23,121 nt of DNA from DATKZB01 sp035528235. Its GTDB lineage: Bacteria; Planctomycetota; Phycisphaerae; FEN-1346. The notes under the pieces were generated by a model that had not been told where the DNA came from, searched no databases, and saw nothing but the letters and a program-made list of their open reading frames with translations. Location: contig DATKZB010000356.1 in assembly GCA_035528235.1 (NCBI GenBank), forward strand, positions 1-23,121, read 5' to 3'. Each line of letters begins with the position of its first letter. Position 1 is the stretch's first letter. The position numbers were made by a program, and so were the translations under genes. Below, piece by piece: positions 1 through 6,954 of the stretch.

Positions 1-47
1 AGCACAACCCCCTTGCACCTCGTGGACTTCGTGGTACGCTTACTCAT
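1..47 (-). CDS. Possible 5' end of a gene leaving the window on the left
   Basis: On the minus strand an ATG at 45-47 is preceded by a strong Shine-Dalgarno (GAGGAGG, 7 nt upstream) and followed by 15 open codons reading MSKRTTKSTRCKGVV before the edge. The start is basic and not recognisable. Against it: the DNA inside the frame (cacctcgtggacttcgtggt on the plus strand) resembles degenerate low-complexity intergenic text, and 15 codons prove little. The ribosome binding site is the main argument for a gene. Confidence 0.35.
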   Translation of the reverse strand, partial: MSKRTTKSTRCKGVV

Positions 48-137
48 GGTCGTTCCTCCTCTTGCGGTTCCCGTTCCAGGAACCTATCTCGGACCTATCG
101 TATAGGCCCACGGAGGAACGGCCTACATGCTACCTGA

Positions 138-155
138 GGCCCCGCTCGCGGGGCC
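138..155. repeat. GC-rich hairpin
   Basis: Perfect inverted repeat with 8-bp arms (GGCCCCGC / GCGGGGCC) and a 2-nt loop. It directly abuts the next inverted repeat at 155-198, so the two form a compound palindromic block downstream of surE. No T-tract follows on either strand, so a terminator role is uncertain. Confidence 0.7.
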
Positions 156-198
156 GAAGAATCTCGCCGTGGTCTTTGGCGCAAGGCGAGATTCTTCG
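155..198. repeat. 14-bp inverted repeat with 16-nt loop
   Basis: Left arm CGAAGAATCTCGCC (155-168) and right arm GGCGAGATTCTTCG (185-198) are perfect reverse complements around a 16-nt loop. The text that follows (gcggcttcgccgctcctcagaatgaca) resembles an intergenic repeat type I recall from many environmental genomes; that resemblance is from memory, not a search. It is non-coding in all plausible frames. Confidence 0.7.
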
Positions 199-249
199 TC
201 GCGGCTTCGCCGCTCCTCAGAATGACAACCGCGCACGCCGACTGCCCGT

Positions 250-322
250 GCGCGGTCGGTCCCCGCACCGACCGCGCGAAACCGCTGCCCGTGCGCGGCG
301 GGTACGGGGACCCGCCGCGCAC
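250..322. repeat. Paired-hairpin element, CCCCG-loop subtype (copy 1)
   Basis: Two perfect hairpins separated by 13 nt. Hairpin A (250-277) has 11-bp arms GCGCGGTCGGT/ACCGACCGCGC around loop CCCCGC. Hairpin B (291-322) has 13-bp arms GTGCGCGGCGGGT/ACCCGCCGCGCAC around loop ACGGGG. The two loops are complementary (CCCCG with CGGGG), and hairpin B is close to an inverted copy of hairpin A. The same architecture occurs at 12673-12749 and, with a different loop family, at 7443-7511, 18148-18241 and 19772-19844. Its function is unknown; it may be a mobile palindromic repeat. Confidence 0.75.
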
Positions 323-332
323 AACCAGAGAC

Positions 333-361
333 CATGCCCAGGCAACGGCGGCCTGGGCATG
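333..361. terminator. Hairpin downstream of surE, possible terminator
   Basis: Perfect 11-bp arms CATGCCCAGGC (333-343) and GCCTGGGCATG (351-361) with a 7-nt loop, about 115 bp beyond the surE stop on the minus strand. It lies where surE transcription should end, but there is no U-run after it, so intrinsic termination is only a possibility. Confidence 0.4.
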
Positions 362-381
362 CCACCCGTCTATCTCGGACG

Positions 382-486
382 TTACTCGGCGGGCCAGTCC
401 TGCATGTACGCGGCGTTCGCCTGCATCAACTCGTCGACCATCTGGCGGATGCGGGGCAACGTGAGGACCGTCGCCGTCAGAGGCCC
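382..486 (-). pseudogene. C-terminal remnant of a family 4 glycosidase
   Basis: In a frame different from surE, the stretch just beyond the surE stop reads GPLTATVLTLPRIRQMVDEL, then MQANAAYMQDWPAE and a TAA at 382-384. This has the pattern I know from the C-terminus of glycoside hydrolase family 4 (alpha-galactosidase/alpha-glucosidase, NAD- and Mn-dependent): a DPLTxAVLTLxxIRxMVDEM segment followed by an aromatic/acidic tail. No upstream part of such an enzyme is present because surE occupies that DNA. The likeliest reading is that a deletion or rearrangement removed about 400 residues and joined the last 35 codons to the end of surE. It could also be a chance frame. The call rests on motif memory. 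Confidence 0.5.
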
Positions 487-1256
487 AGGCCCCATTCCCG
501 CACGTCGGCCACGCGGTCGTGGTCCGTCAAATCGAACCGTAGCGGCGTCACGGTGACGTACCCGTCGTAGAACGCCGCAATGTCGGAGTCGATGCCCTGG
601 TCCTCGCGGTCGTGGTCGCCGGTAATCCAGTAATACGTGCGGCCGCGCGGGTCGGTCCGGCGTTCCCAACGTTCGCTGAAGCCTTTCATGCTCTGCGGCA
701 CAACCCGGACGCCTCTGGGCGGCCCGTTGGCGAGGTCCGGCACGTTGACGTTCAGGAGCACCGGTTCCTGGCTGCGGGACCGGCCGCGGTCGAGGCACCG
801 CTCGGCCGTCTGCTCGATGATGCGGCGTGCTATGCGGGCGGCACCGTCGAAGTCCACTACGTCGGAGTCCTCGATGCTGATCGCGACCGACGGCAGGCCG
901 AAGAACGCCCCCTCTATCGCCGCCGCAACCGTCCCGGAATACAGGACGTTGACGCCCAGATTCGTGCCCAGGTTCACGCCGCTGGCCACGAGGTCGGGCG
1001 GCCGGGGCATCAGTTCCAACAGGGCCAGTTTGACGCTGTCGGCCGGGCTGCCCTCGACGCCGTGACCCCACGCGCCGCCGCCCAGGTCGACGCGATGGAC
1101 GCGAATCGGGTCGGTCAGCGTAATAGAGTGTCCGACAGCCGACTGGGCCGTCGTGGGCGCGACGACCGTCACCTCGGCAATTTCCAAGAGGGCACGCCTG
1201 AGGGCCAGCAGGCCCGGCGCCAGGATGCCGTCGTCGTTCGTCACCAGGATGTGCAT
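477..1256 (-). CDS. surE: 5'/3'-nucleotidase SurE
   Basis: Survival protein SurE is a divalent-metal-dependent phosphatase that hydrolyses nucleoside 5'/3'-monophosphates in the cytoplasm and is linked to stationary-phase survival. The 259-residue product has the usual family length. The four metal/active-site residues known from Thermotoga SurE are at their standard numbers: D8 and D9 (in TNDDG), S39 (QSAVGHS) and N95 (SGVNLG). The conserved segments EGSPADSV (68-75) and VLYSGTVAAA are also present. The ATG at 1254-1256 has GAGGG about 7 nt upstream and a good promoter at 1299-1326. The gene stands alone, divergent from the small membrane gene at 1379. The stop is followed immediately by an apparent glycosidase remnant. 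Confidence 0.93.
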   Translation of the reverse strand: MHILVTNDDGILAPGLLALRRALLEIAEVTVVAPTTAQSAVGHSITLTDPIRVHRVDLGGGAWGHGVEGSPADSVKLALLELMPRPPDLVASGVNLGTNLGVNVLYSGTVAAAIEGAFFGLPSVAISIEDSDVVDFDGAARIARRIIEQTAERCLDRGRSRSQEPVLLNVNVPDLANGPPRGVRVVPQSMKGFSERWERRTDPRGRTYYWITGDHDREDQGIDSDIAAFYDGYVTVTPLRFDLTDHDRVADVREWGLGL

Positions 1257-1298
1257 GAACCGCCCTCGACTGCCCCCGGACGCTGGCCGGGCATCATC

Positions 1299-1326
1299 AT
1301 CGTAGCAGGCCGTTGCCGATTGTCAA
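1299..1326 (-). promoter_or_regulatory. Sigma70-type promoter for surE
   Basis: Read on the minus strand, a perfect -35 TTGACA (1321-1326), a 16-bp spacer and a -10 TACGAT (1299-1304, 4/6 matches). Predicted transcription start is near 1291, giving a leader of about 35 nt before the surE ATG. Confidence 0.65.
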
Positions 1327-1378
1327 ACGCCCCGCACGGAACGTTGCGTTGGGCTTCCCGGCGGCGTAGCATGGCGCC

Positions 1379-1564
1379 ATGCGAGCAACGCAGAAACACT
1401 GGCTGTTTTTCATCTTCCTGGGCGTGACGCTGGCGGCGCTCGTGGCGTTCGCCGGGTGGCACATCTGGAAGGCCCGCGAGGAAGCCGCCGAATTCGAACA
1501 ACCCGCGGCCATGGAGGGCCTCATCCCCTCGGAGCGGTCCGGCGCTGAGAAACCGTTCAGGTGA
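1379..1564 (+). CDS. Small single-span membrane protein
   Basis: Encodes 61 residues of unknown function. A short basic N-terminus (MRATQKH) is followed by one strong hydrophobic span (about residues 8-29, FFIFLGVTLAALVAFAGWHIW) and a charged C-terminal tail rich in Glu and Ala. This suggests an N-in, C-out bitopic inner-membrane protein. There is no signal-peptidase-like site. The start sits inside the palindrome CATGGCGCCATG and lacks a clear Shine-Dalgarno, so the exact start is uncertain. It is divergent from surE and ends 21 bp before the hairpin at 1586-1611, so it is probably monocistronic. I do not recognise the family. Confidence 0.55.
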   Translation: MRATQKHWLFFIFLGVTLAALVAFAGWHIWKAREEAAEFEQPAAMEGLIPSERSGAEKPFR

Positions 1565-1585
1565 CAGGGCGGTCCGTCCCAGCGT

Positions 1586-1611
1586 GTAGGCCGCGGCACG
1601 CCGCGGCCTAC
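1586..1611 (+). terminator. Perfect 11-bp hairpin, probable terminator of the small membrane gene
   Basis: Arms GTAGGCCGCGG (1586-1596) and CCGCGGCCTAC (1601-1611) around loop CACG. It begins 21 nt after the stop of the 61-aa gene and is followed by TTACTTG, a weak T-rich tail. It could equally be a copy of a dispersed palindrome. Confidence 0.45.
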
Positions 1612-1615
1612 TTAC

Positions 1616-1644
1616 TTGCACATCGGCCGTCTTGCGCGTAAAGT
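1616..1644 (+). promoter_or_regulatory. Candidate promoter for the DUF362 gene
   Basis: TTGCAC (1616-1621), a 17-bp spacer and TAAAGT (1639-1644) lie about 40 bp before the ATG at 1684. Matches to the sigma70 consensus are moderate (3/6 and 4/6), but spacing and position fit. Confidence 0.35.
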
Positions 1645-1683
1645 AGTCCCCTCGCGCACCTTGGGATTCGGGAGACGAGCACG

Positions 1684-2817
1684 ATGCCGAAGTCGAAGCC
1701 GACGAAACGCCGCACCCGCCCGCGCCAGGCCGAGGTCCTCTTTGCCCCGGCCGCCATCCGACACCTCGAGGCCAAACACAGTCTGCCGGCCAAGTTCCAG
1801 CGGATGCTCGACCGGTTGCCGATGAAACGCGTGGTCAGCGGCGCCGTCGTGGCGCTCAAGGTGCACGTGGGCGGGTACCTGGGGTTCACCACCATTCCGC
1901 CGCTGTTTCTGCGGCTGCTCATCCAGAAGATCAAGGACGCCGGCGCCAAGAAGGTCTTCGTGACCGACGGCAGCGGCTCCATCCACGAGGCCACGGCCCG
2001 CGGCTACACGGCCGAGGTGCTGGGCGCGCCCCTGCTGGGGGCCGCCGGGGCCAACGACAAGTACTTCTACACCCACAAGGTCCGGTACAAGACGCTCAAG
2101 GCCCTCCAGATCTGCGGCAACATTGAGGACGCCGACGCCCTCATCAACCTCTCGCATTTCAAGGGCCACGGCGATTGCGGTTACGGGGCCGCCTGCAAGA
2201 ACCTCGCCATGGGTTGCGTGACGCAGCGGTCGCGCGGGTGGCTGCACCAGTTGGAAGGGGGCCTGAAGTACGACGCCAAACTCTGCATCAAGTGCCGCAA
2301 GTGCGTCGAGGCCTGCACCCGCGGCGCCGCCCACTGGAACGAGGAACAGGACCGCCTCCAGATCTTCTATCACCACTGCGTCTACTGCCGGCACTGCGTC
2401 CTGGCGTGCCCGAAGGACGCCATCAAGATGCCGGGCGGCGCTTTCGTGCCGTTCCAGCGCGGCCTGGCCCTGGCGACGAGGGAAGTGCTGGGCACCTTCG
2501 ACCCGGGGCGGGTCCTGCACATCAACTTTCTGACGCAGGTGACGGTGTACTGCGACTGCTGGGGGTTTTCATCGCCCGCCCTCATTCCCGACGTGGGCAT
2601 CCTGGCCTCCGAGGACATCGTAGCCGTCGACCAGGCCAGCCTCGACCTGACCTCGGATGGCCAACCCCTGCCCGGCAGCCTGCCGCCCAACCACACGCTC
2701 GTCGAGGGCAAACACCTCTTCGAGCGGATTCACGGCAAGGACCCGTACGTCCAGATCGGCCAGATGGAGGCCGTGGGCCTGGGCACGGCCGACTATCGGC
2801 TCAGGAAGATTGACTGA
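1684..2817 (+). CDS. DUF362 domain protein with two 4Fe-4S ferredoxin motifs
   Basis: A 377-residue soluble protein. The bulk is a DUF362 domain (roughly residues 50-190 and 270-370), recognisable from VALKVHVGGYLG, VTDGSGSIHEATARGYTAEVLGAP and the INLSHFKGHGDCGYGAACKNLAMGC signature. Inserted in it is a bacterial ferredoxin pair: C201-x2-C204-x2-C207-x3-C211 and C232-x2-C235-x2-C238-x3-C242-P, each able to ligate a [4Fe-4S] cluster. The family is common in anaerobes. Its reaction is not established; an electron-transfer or redox role is inferred from the clusters. The basic N-terminus (KSKPTKRRTRPRQ) is not a signal peptide. GGGAG 9 nt upstream supports the ATG. No functional partner is adjacent. 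Confidence 0.88.
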   Translation: MPKSKPTKRRTRPRQAEVLFAPAAIRHLEAKHSLPAKFQRMLDRLPMKRVVSGAVVALKVHVGGYLGFTTIPPLFLRLLIQKIKDAGAKKVFVTDGSGSIHEATARGYTAEVLGAPLLGAAGANDKYFYTHKVRYKTLKALQICGNIEDADALINLSHFKGHGDCGYGAACKNLAMGCVTQRSRGWLHQLEGGLKYDAKLCIKCRKCVEACTRGAAHWNEEQDRLQIFYHHCVYCRHCVLACPKDAIKMPGGAFVPFQRGLALATREVLGTFDPGRVLHINFLTQVTVYCDCWGFSSPALIPDVGILASEDIVAVDQASLDLTSDGQPLPGSLPPNHTLVEGKHLFERIHGKDPYVQIGQMEAVGLGTADYRLRKID

Positions 2818-2916
2818 CCGGTTGACCGCAGAGAACGGGGAGAACGCTGAGAAGAAACGCGGCTGAGGTTTGCTTTGGTAAGAGGGTTCCCTCTGCGCCC
2901 TCTCCGTCGCCTCTGC
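2818..2916. repeat. Degenerate inverted repeat joining two genes at the truncated hydrolase
   Basis: Between the DUF362 stop and the first codon that looks like hydrolase lies low-complexity text of the type 'cgcagagaacggggagaac...ctctgcgccctctccgtcgcctctgc', whose halves are imperfect reverse complements. It resembles decayed intergenic repeats and not protein-coding DNA. It occupies the place where the 5' end of the hydrolase should be. Confidence 0.5.
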
Positions 2917-3969
2917 CTGGGCTGGGGCGGCGAGACCGCCGGCGGGTTCTGCAACCGCATGGAACAGGACCTCATGCCCTTCAAGCCCAACCTCGTCACC
3001 ACCTGTTACGGCATGAACGACGGCGGATACCGGGCCTTCGACGACGGCATCGGCAAGCGCTACCGCGAACCCATGGAGAAGATCGTCGCCGCGTGCAAGA
3101 AGGCCGGCGCCACGGTCCTCGTGGGGTCGCCCGGATGCGTCGACCTGAACTCCTGGCGCGGCCAAGCCGACGTGTACAACCAGAACCTCGCGAAACTCCG
3201 CGACATCGCCCGCGACGTCGCCAAGGCCGCCGACATGCCCTTCGCCAACGTCCACGACGTCCTGATGGACGTCATGAAGAAGGCCAAGGCCGAGTACGGC
3301 GAGAAGTACCACGTGTGCGGCGGCGACGGCGTCCACCCGTCGGCCAACGGGCAACTCGTCATGGCCTACGCCTTCCTGAAGGCCATGGGATTCGACGGCG
3401 ACCTGGGGACCATTACGGTGGACCTGGCCGGCAAGGCCGCCGCCACCGGCGGGCACAAGGTCGTGGCCTCGGACGCCGGCAAGGTGGAACTCGAGAGCAC
3501 CCGGTACCCGTTCTGCCTGTTCGGCGACGAGAAATCGCCCGACTCGCAGCGAGGCATCCTGCCGTTCCTGCCCTTCAACCAGGACCTCAACCGGCTCGTC
3601 CTCGTCGTCAAGGGCCTCAAGACCGACAACGCCAAGGTGACCTCGGGCAAGGCCGAAAAGACCTTCGCCCGGGCCGACCCGGAAAAGGGCGTCAACCTGG
3701 CCGACGCGTTCCTCGACAACCCGTTTGCCGACCCCTTCCGGAAGGTCGATAGGGCCGTCGCCACCAAGCAGGGCTACGAGACGTGGCTCATCAAGGATTT
3801 CAACCGGATGGTCCGCGGCATCGAGAACCAGGTGAAGGACGACGCCGAGGCCCAGGCCGCCGTCAAGACGCTCAAGGCCAAACTCCTCGCCAACCACGAC
3901 ACCCTCGCCAAGGCCGTCCGCGAGGCGTTCGTGCCCGTGAAACACACCCTTACGGTCCAGGCCGAGTAG
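2875..3969 (+). pseudogene. SGNH/GDSL-family hydrolase lacking its N-terminus
   Basis: The open frame runs from TTG 2875, but family-like sequence begins only around 2917 (LGWGGETAGGF, block II). Block III is clear (CYGMNDGG, with the oxyanion Asn) and block V supplies the Asp/His of the triad (DGVHPSANG). The signal peptide and block I with the nucleophilic serine (GDS) are missing. About 70 or more N-terminal residues appear replaced by repeat-like DNA (2818-2916). The C-terminal 200 residues include a segment ending in a Lys-rich helix, as in secreted planctomycete SGNH proteins. An intact member would be an exported esterase/acetylesterase-type enzyme. As written it should be inactive. 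A deletion, repeat insertion or assembly join could explain it. The rest of the frame is undamaged, so the lesion is recent or artefactual. Confidence 0.7.
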
Positions 3970-4019
3970 GCCTGGTAGCCCAGTTCGCGGGTTCATCCCG
4001 GCGGGGCCCCCAGCACCCC

Positions 4020-4190
4020 GTTAGCCGCGGGGCTTGCCCCGTGCGCCGGCCCGACTCGCCGCGGGGGCTGGCATGCGCGAGAGGCCCAGTTAGCCGCGGG
4101 GCTTGCCCCGTGCGCCGGCCCGACTCGCCGCCCGCGCCTGCTTGCGCCGGGCGCCGAGTTAGCCGCGGGGCTTGCCCCGCGCGCATGGCC
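4020..4190. repeat. Three-copy direct repeat with exact 69-bp period
   Basis: The unit starts at 4020, 4089 and 4158. About 42 bp are identical in the first two copies (GTTAGCCGCGGGGCTTGCCC followed by CGTGCGCCGGCCCGACTCGCCG) and about 22 bp in the third, which then diverges. The intervening 27 bp differ. Each unit contains a CGGGGC-TT-GCCCCG hairpin. It sits downstream of the hydrolase and may help end its transcription. The period is a multiple of three, so it stays open as 23-residue repeats in several frames, but I see no gene there. Confidence 0.75.
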
Positions 4191-4199
4191 TGCCCCCCA

Positions 4200-4445
4200 C
4201 CATCATACACTATGATAAAAGGCCCCTTTGCCGAGAGGCCTGAAATGGGCCTTTGGGACGCCCCAAACCCCGTTTTCGGCGCGCCAAGGCCGATTGGTCC
4301 CTATTGTGGTAAGATAGGCAAGGCGAAACGCGCGGTTTTTGATCGCTTTTTTCGATTTTTGATCCGAATGCGCCGGAATCGCGCGTTTTGCACCCCGTTT
4401 TGGGCACAAATGGAAGGTGCCCAATATGTACTATACCATCGATCC
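4200..4445. other. AT-richer non-coding segment of different composition
   Basis: This stretch of about 245 bp contrasts with its surroundings: T-runs (GCGGTTTTTGATCGC, TTTTTTCGATTTTTGATCC), ATAAAAGG and an 8-bp-arm stem-loop TTGGGCAC / GTGCCCAA at 4400-4424. Short frames are open on both strands but none has a start with a ribosome binding site or recognisable protein features. It may be imported DNA, a decayed element or an unrecognised RNA. I cannot assign it. Confidence 0.45.
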
Positions 4446-4475
4446 GGGCCCCGCGATCCTGCCTCACGCGCCTTC

Positions 4476-4503
4476 GTAGGGGCACGACATGTCGTGCCCC
4501 TAC
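4476..4503. repeat. 28-bp perfect palindrome, copy 1
   Basis: Perfect palindrome with half-site GTAGGGGCACGACA, identical to 19911-19938. Copy-specific outer arms extend it here (CGCCTTCG before, CGAAGGCG after, about 4469-4525), making a nested cruciform. It lies between the convergent hydrolase and CDF genes. Confidence 0.85.
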
Positions 4504-4564
4504 AACGCACGCCGTTTCCCGAAGGCGGCCCGGCGGAAGGAGGTAGCGACGCAACGTCGCCGAA

Positions 4565-5473
4565 CTAATGGTCGCCCGGAAAGTACGGCTCGATGTGGAC
4601 CGTGACGTGGGCGACGCCGGGCACCTGGCGGCGGACGGCCTCGGCCACTTTCGTGGCGATGTCGTGGGCCTGGCCGACGGGCATCTGGGGGTCGACCTCG
4701 ACGTGCAGGTCGACGTGGGTCTCCAGGCCGCTGCGGCGGGTGAGGAGCTTCTCGGTGTCCTCGACGCCCTCGACCGTGGCCGCGACTCGCCGGATGGCCT
4801 CGACGGTTTCGGCGTCGGCGGCCTGGTCCATCAGGGCCGAACTCGTCCGCCGGAACGCGGCCACGCCGATGCCGAAGATAATCAGGCAGATGACCGCCGC
4901 CGCGATGGGGTCCAGAAACCGCCACTCCGGCCCCAGGTACACCGCCGCCGTGATGCCGGCGGCCGCGAACATGCTCGTGAAGACGTCGCTCCGGTGGTTC
5001 ATGGCGTCGGCGATGAGGCTCTCGGACTTGATCTTGCGGCCCACGTACATCTTGTACCGCGACATGGCCTCCTTGACGATGATGCTGGCCAGGGCGAGCC
5101 AGAGCGTCCAGAGGGCCGGCGCCGGCTGAGGTTCCGGGCTCAGGACCTTCACCACCGCCCGGTACCCGAACAGCACGCCCACGATCATGACGATGACGGC
5201 CACCGACCGGCCCGCCAGGACCTCGGCCTTGCCGTGCCCGTACGGGTGTTCCGGGTCGGCGGGTCGCTGGGCGCGCCAGGCCCCCAGCAAGACGACCACG
5301 CTCGAGATGCTGTCGCTGAGGGTATCGACGGAGTCGGCGATGAGGGCCTCGCTGGCCCCCAGGATGCCGCCGGCCAGTTTGGCCGCGCCCAGGGTCAGGT
5401 TGCCGGCGATCCCGAGCCAGGCGCCGAAGGCCACCTGACCGTACATCTTGCGGGTGTCGGCATCGCTTGACAT
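4565..5473 (-). CDS. Cation diffusion facilitator (CDF) metal/H+ antiporter
   Basis: An inner-membrane exporter of divalent cations, 302 residues, close to FieF/YiiP size. It has an N-terminal domain of about six spans (residues 12-215) and a cytoplasmic C-terminal ferredoxin-like domain (216-302) containing HVDLHVEVDPQMPVGQAHDIA and a terminal VTVHIEP. Aligned by eye to FieF from the shared GHGKAE motif, transport-site residues are D50 and D54 (TM2) and D163 (TM5), but the TM5 histidine is N159 (DAMNHRSD). H76 and H80 match the FieF loop site. Metal specificity therefore cannot be named. The ATG at 5473 is preferred over an upstream GTG because the added 19 residues are not family-like and GAGAA lies about 7 nt upstream. 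It is downstream of rsmB but separated from it by 101 bp with a hairpin. Confidence 0.9.
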   Translation of the reverse strand: MSSDADTRKMYGQVAFGAWLGIAGNLTLGAAKLAGGILGASEALIADSVDTLSDSISSVVVLLGAWRAQRPADPEHPYGHGKAEVLAGRSVAVIVMIVGVLFGYRAVVKVLSPEPQPAPALWTLWLALASIIVKEAMSRYKMYVGRKIKSESLIADAMNHRSDVFTSMFAAAGITAAVYLGPEWRFLDPIAAAVICLIIFGIGVAAFRRTSSALMDQAADAETVEAIRRVAATVEGVEDTEKLLTRRSGLETHVDLHVEVDPQMPVGQAHDIATKVAEAVRRQVPGVAHVTVHIEPYFPGDH

Positions 5474-5538
5474 GTGGGTATTCTCGGGCCGGCTTGCCCG
5501 ACGTGCCAGCATAATCGCCGCTGCAAACACCTACACAC

Positions 5539-5554
5539 GCCCGGCAAGCCGGGC
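5539..5554. terminator. Short hairpin between rsmB and the CDF gene
   Basis: Arms GCCCGGC / GCCGGGC with an AA loop, 21 bp beyond the rsmB stop. A second small inverted repeat (CGCCTAACAGGCG) adjoins it. There is no U-tract on the minus strand, so termination is only plausible. Confidence 0.35.
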
Positions 5555-5574
5555 GCCTAACAGGCGACGATACG

Positions 5575-6954
5575 CTACCTCCGCACGAGCGCGGCCCAGT
5601 AGGCCCCGTCGTGGTCGGGGCCGGGCAGGATGAGTTCGTGGCGGTCGAGGTGCCACTCGGGGTGCTCGGCGACAAACGCATCGACCACGGCGTCGTTCTC
5701 CTCGGCCTGGAGGCTGCACGTCGAGTAGACGAGCCTGCCGCCGGGCCGAACCAGCCCCGCCGCCCGGGCCAGCAGCCCCGATTGATGGGCCGACAACTCC
5801 GCCAGCCCCTCCGGCCGCAGCCGCCACCGGGCCTCGACCCGCCGCGCAAGCACCCCCGTGTTCGAGCAGGGCACGTCCACGAGGGCCGCATCGAAGGCTT
5901 TCGCACTGGGGGCTGCCAGGTCGTCGGCCAACGATACCTTCACGCTCGCCAGGCCGCGGGCCGCGATGGTCCGCCGGATGGGCTCGAGTTTCTCTTCGCC
6001 CAGGTCCGCCGCGACCACCCGTCCCCGGTCGCCCATTGCCTCGACGATCTGGGTGGTCTTGGTGCCGGGCGACGCGCAGAGGTCCAGGACGGCCTCCCCC
6101 GGCCGGGGGGCCAGGGCCTCAACGGCCGCCATGGCCGAGGGGTCCTGGACCGTCAGGGTGCCGTCATCGCACAGCGTTTCGAGCCGCGCCGCATCGAGGG
6201 CCGAGACGTCGATCGACCCCGGCCGCGGTCCCGGCACCACGCCGGGCGTCTCGGCCTGAAGCCGACCCAGCAGGTCGGCAACCGTGTGCCGCATGGGGTT
6301 GACCCGGGCGAGCGTGCGCGGCCGCCGGTTGCCCCACCGGCAGACGGCCTCGGCCTCCTCGCCGAAGGCGCCGAGCCACCGGACGACGAGCCAGTCGGGG
6401 TACGAGTACGCGGCGCCCAGGTAGGCCGCGCGCCCGTCGGCCGGGTCGGGCAGGACGGGCGCCGTCATCCGGACGACGCCGCCATCGGGGTGCGGCAAGG
6501 CGGCGCGGCCAGGCAGGCCGTCGGGATCGTGTCCGACGATGAGCCGGCCCAGACCCCGGAGCATCGCGTTGACGAAACCGGCGGCCTTCCGGGCCTGGTG
6601 GCACTTGGCCGCCGCCTCCACCGCCTCGTTGACGGCGGCGTAGGCCGGCACGCGGTCGAGAAACAGGAGTTGGAAGGCCCCGAGTTCCAGGACATCGCGC
6701 AGTCGCGGCTGAATCGGCCGCGCCCGGCCCGCCCCGCCCCGCACGTAACTCAGCACGAGGTCCAACGTCCGCCGATGTCGGACGGTGCCGGCGGCCAACT
6801 GCATGGCCAGGGCCCGGTCGCGAGGCGAGAGGTCGGAAGTCCGAAAGATGGCGTGGAGTTCGTCGCGGAGGAACCCGCGGCCGGGACCACCCCGGCCCGC
6901 GCGGCGTAGGGCCTCGAGGGCCGCCCCGCGAGATGTGGGCTCGGGCGAACTCAC
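5575..6954 (-). CDS. rsmB: 16S rRNA (cytosine-5) methyltransferase RsmB/Sun
   Basis: SAM-dependent methyltransferase forming m5C967 in 16S rRNA (E. coli numbering). The 459-residue product has the two-domain RsmB layout: an N-terminal NusB-like RNA-binding domain (about 8-140, with LRDVLELGAFQLLFLDRVPAYAAVNEAVE) and a C-terminal Rossmann methyltransferase (about 230-459). SAM motif I is VLDLCASPGTKTTQ (about 283-297). The two family cysteines are C363 in DVPCSNTG (release of product) and C413 in STCSLQ (catalytic nucleophile). The start is GTG at 6952-6954, overlapping the stop of the DUF116 gene as GTGA, which implies translational coupling. The frame stays open further upstream, but that part is the DUF116 gene in another frame. 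It is the last gene of def-fmt-DUF116-rsmB. Confidence 0.92.
   Translation of the reverse strand: MSSPEPTSRGAALEALRRAGRGGPGRGFLRDELHAIFRTSDLSPRDRALAMQLAAGTVRHRRTLDLVLSYVRGGAGRARPIQPRLRDVLELGAFQLLFLDRVPAYAAVNEAVEAAAKCHQARKAAGFVNAMLRGLGRLIVGHDPDGLPGRAALPHPDGGVVRMTAPVLPDPADGRAAYLGAAYSYPDWLVVRWLGAFGEEAEAVCRWGNRRPRTLARVNPMRHTVADLLGRLQAETPGVVPGPRPGSIDVSALDAARLETLCDDGTLTVQDPSAMAAVEALAPRPGEAVLDLCASPGTKTTQIVEAMGDRGRVVAADLGEEKLEPIRRTIAARGLASVKVSLADDLAAPSAKAFDAALVDVPCSNTGVLARRVEARWRLRPEGLAELSAHQSGLLARAAGLVRPGGRLVYSTCSLQAEENDAVVDAFVAEHPEWHLDRHELILPGPDHDGAYWAALVRR

Noticed and set aside
2569..3996. 475-codon open frame on the minus strand over the hydrolase
   Set aside because: Antisense shadow of the DUF362 and SGNH frames: Val/Leu/Gly/His-biased without motifs, and its end runs through the inter-gene repeat.
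4020..4190. CRISPR-like repeat/spacer pattern
   Set aside because: Only three units, the third diverging halfway, cores are strong palindromes of local GC composition, spacers are GC-rich like the surroundings and no cas gene is present.
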